From contig JBOGBZ010000176.1 in NCBI GenBank assembly GCA_051656485.1, positions 1 to 41,443 of the forward strand: DNA of 41,443 bases. Reading direction: 5' to 3'. Positions 39,776-41,443 of the stretch are shown here, one piece after another; position 1 is the stretch's first letter, and every line of letters starts with the position of its first letter. Under the pieces are notes generated by a model that was not told the origin of the DNA, did no database searches, and saw only the letters and a list, made by a program, of their open reading frames with translations. The DNA is from JBOFDK01 sp051656485. GTDB taxonomy: Bacteria; Bacillota; Clostridia; Lachnospirales; Cellulosilyticaceae. The translations under genes and the position numbers were made by a program.

Positions 39776-40828
39776 TTAATTCATAAATCTAACAATTAAG
39801 CCGTAGCCACTTCTCTCAACCAATTTAACTTTTGTTTTACCAAAAGTCATTTCTTTGCCAAAAGTTGGAGCTTTGCCTGAATTAAAAGCCTTGTCAAGAT
39901 AAGCGATGATGGCTTTTCCGTCGTCTCTTGATTGAGAATAATAACAAATCCCTTCAAGCATTACGTTGTGTTTAGCAATTTGCATCTCGGTGGGATTAGT
40001 GTTAGATTTGGTAATCCATCCACGAATATCAATATCTCTGAGAGATGTGTTTTCGCGATTAGGATAAATACTAACAAATCCATTCGCTGCACCTTTAGCA
40101 GTATCTTTCAAAGATTCAGCAGTTCCAATAGCAAGGTCGCCATTTTTAGCAAAACCAACACCTGATTTACCTAAAAGAGTATTTAAGTAGTATCTTTCTT
40201 CATCCCAAGTAGAACCTGGAGTACGAAGTATAGTGTTGTTATTGTTTAGACCGATTCTATCTGGAGTCATCCCAACAAAATATTTTGTTTCTTCTGATAC
40301 CATTCCTTGTCCTGGAATTTTATCATAAGTTGGAACATCACCTGGACGATAATCAGCGTCACCTTCTGGTGTAGTTAGAGCTTTATCGCCATAAATCATT
40401 ACGCAGTTAACACCAGCAATGTACTTATACTTAACTTCGTACCCGAGAGCCTCAGAAACGAATCTGATAGGCACATACGTTCTTCCATCCTTTAAGAAGG
40501 GAACAGTGTCCATAAGGCTTTCGCCATCAAGCGTTTTAAAGACCTTACTGTTAAGTGTTAAGATAATTTGACCATCGTTTATATTAGCCTGTTTAAGCGT
40601 TGGGTTCCAATCTAATTTATTGTCCATAACCTCAATAATAAATCTTAGTGGAATATGTATACGTCCATCCTGATCCATAAAAGCTTGTCCCATATCAACT
40701 GGAACCTCTTGTTTAACATCATTAATGAAAACATCTGCTGGGCCTGGTGCTGCAAAGACCGGTATAGCTAATAGTACCATCGTTAACAACATGAGCACTC
40801 CTGTTATAATTCTGTTGTTTTTTTTCAT
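39776..40828 (-). CDS. Secreted protein with copper-amine-oxidase N-terminal-like (stalk) domain
   Basis: 350 aa from the chosen start. A clear signal peptide (MKKNNRIITGVLMLLTMVLL, then AIPVFAAP, with cleavage after AFA-like residues near 27). Two stalk-type repeats follow: DGRIHIPLRFIIEVMDNKLD and DGRTYVPIRFVSEALGYEVK. These domains are common in clostridial cell-surface proteins. The C-terminal 200 residues (from about 150) are not recognised; they contain YFVGMTPDRIGLNNNNTILR and a YLDKAFNSGKAP segment. The frame opens five codons upstream, but GGGAGG serves the ATG at 40828. Single-gene unit with its own promoter and terminator. Confidence 0.8.
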   Translation of the reverse strand: MKKNNRIITGVLMLLTMVLLAIPVFAAPGPADVFINDVKQEVPVDMGQAFMDQDGRIHIPLRFIIEVMDNKLDWNPTLKQANINDGQIILTLNSKVFKTLDGESLMDTVPFLKDGRTYVPIRFVSEALGYEVKYKYIAGVNCVMIYGDKALTTPEGDADYRPGDVPTYDKIPGQGMVSEETKYFVGMTPDRIGLNNNNTILRTPGSTWDEERYYLNTLLGKSGVGFAKNGDLAIGTAESLKDTAKGAANGFVSIYPNRENTSLRDIDIRGWITKSNTNPTEMQIAKHNVMLEGICYYSQSRDDGKAIIAYLDKAFNSGKAPTFGKEMTFGKTKVKLVERSGYGLIVRFMN

Positions 40829-40912
40829 AAGTAATCCTCCCATATCATATTTTAAAAAACATTACTTATCGTTATAGTTCCTAAACCCTATAAACTGATA
40901 TGTATATATATA

Positions 40913-40941
40913 ATTATACTAAAGTATAGTAATTTTTCCAA
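40913..40941 (-). promoter_or_regulatory. σA promoter of the stalk-domain protein gene
   Basis: Minus strand: -35 TTGGAA (40936-40941), 17 bases, -10 TATAAT (40913-40918). A short palindrome TATACT-aa-AGTATA (40915-40928) overlaps the -10, but it may be chance in AT-rich DNA. Confidence 0.55.
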
Positions 40942-41055
40942 CTTTAACATTTTCCATATTATTATTTGTATCGAATTTTGGATATATATGTATGCATATG
41001 CATTAGTTTCTTTTATACCTCTTTATTAGGTAGATAACTTATTTCACACTTAGTG

Positions 41056-41181
41056 ATGGATACGTATTTAAGAGTAGATAATCAACAGATGATGCTACAC
41101 AAGGGCTCTCAAAAAGTGGTTTTAATAATATCACAAATTGCTTCTCTATACAACTTAGACATCGATGCATTTTATGCTTAA
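41056..41181 (+). pseudogene. Possible 41-codon gene remnant
   Basis: An ATG-started 41-codon reading (MDTYLRVDNQQMMLHKGSQK, then an amphipathic VVLIISQIASLYNLDIDAFY) ends 18 bases before a terminator-like hairpin. The composition looks protein-like, but no ribosome binding site is seen and the frame is closed by a stop seven codons upstream. It may be the surviving tail of a lost gene, or chance. Confidence 0.22.
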
Positions 41182-41199
41182 TTTAATATTTCTCTACAC

Positions 41200-41243
41200 A
41201 AAAAAACTCTTCTAATGTTAATTTTTAACAAGAAGAGCTTTTT
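41200..41243 (+). terminator. Terminator-like hairpin
   Basis: Arms CTCTTCT / AGAAGAG with an inner GTTAA / TTAAC stem, flanked by seven A before and five T after. It may serve a transcript from either direction. No confident gene abuts it. Confidence 0.6.
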
Positions 41244-41376
41244 ACATGGTAAAATTCACCTTACTTATTTAGTTTTAATCTGTCTTATTTTTAAGATACT
41301 ATGTAACAATAAAACAAATCTATGATGTATTTTATAACCCGGTCAAAAGTTTTGGGTTGCAGAAAGCTGGACAATA

Positions 41377-41417
41377 AGTAAAATAGCCCAAGGCTGAAAG
41401 CCTTGAGCTACTTTACT
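41377..41417. repeat. Long imperfect hairpin at the window edge
   Basis: Two 18-base arms (AGTAAAATAGCCCAAGGC and GCCTTGAGCTACTTTACT) match at 16 of 18 positions around a five-base loop. No T run follows on either strand, so it is not a standard terminator. It could belong to a gene or mobile element beyond the window. Confidence 0.5.
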
Positions 41418-41443
41418 GTTGTTAACCAAGTCTTTACGCCGGG

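Larger units (their letters stand above)
40844..41443. other. Gene-poor end of the window
   Basis: About 600 AT-rich bases. Contents seen: the stalk-gene promoter, a doubtful 41-codon ORF and two hairpins (41200-41243, 41377-41417). No confident gene, tRNA or repeat array is found. Confidence 0.6.

Noticed and set aside
1..41443. tRNA or rRNA genes, CRISPR arrays, T-box or riboswitch leaders
   Set aside because: Intergenic gaps were read on both strands; no cloverleaf, spaced direct-repeat array or known leader motif was recognised. Structured RNAs without strong primary motifs could be missed.

Overview
The window comes from a spore-forming member of the Clostridia. The evidence is low GC, strong AGGAGG-type ribosome binding sites, σE, σG, SpoIIGA, SpoVD, DacF, YlmC and YtfJ sporulation genes, a CodY regulator, and a Firmicutes division and cell-wall (dcw) cluster. 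Gene order resembles Lachnospirales such as Cellulosilyticum, but genus cannot be fixed by eye. Almost everything is on the minus strand, so transcription mostly runs from high to low coordinates.

Region by region. 1-9.5 kb holds the start of scpA, dacF, the nucleoside-salvage pair deoB-pdp, xerD, codY and topA-dprA, each unit closed by a clear hairpin terminator. dprA is divergent from comM/yifB (9.5-11.0 kb, plus strand). 11.0-14.4 kb is the sporulation σ-factor block, spoIIGA-sigE-sigG-ylmC, with nrdR at its end. 14.5-29.1 kb is the dcw cluster: mraZ-rsmH-ftsL-pbpB-spoVD-murE-murF-mraY-murD-ftsW, a terminator, then ftsQ and ftsZ. It lacks murG, murB, murC and ftsA at this locus. Its promoter is readable as TTGAAA-17-TAAAAT, and four tandem 10-bp MraZ-type boxes overlap the start of transcription and the mraZ ribosome binding site.

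29.2-35.8 kb carries a 52-codon Spo0E-like gene, lgt, a 59-codon membrane protein, ychF, a 97-aa unknown gene followed by ytfI (DUF2953) and ytfJ (gerW-like), mscS and a dus gene. 35.9-41.4 kb is accessory in character: a possible three-gene operon of an RHH-type DNA-binding protein with a perfect 13-bp-arm palindrome upstream, an unknown 141-aa protein and a NADAR-domain protein; then an unknown 157-aa protein, a PHP-domain protein, and a secreted protein with a copper-amine-oxidase-like (stalk) N-terminus. The last 600 bases hold only hairpins and a doubtful 41-codon ORF.

The genes group by job: peptidoglycan precursor synthesis (murE/F/D, mraY), septal synthesis (ftsL, pbpB, ftsW, ftsQ, ftsZ), spore cortex and sporulation control (spoVD, dacF, spoIIGA, sigE, sigG), and growth-state sensing (CodY, NrdR). 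The least explained part is the RHH / unknown / NADAR cassette at 36.0-38.1 kb.
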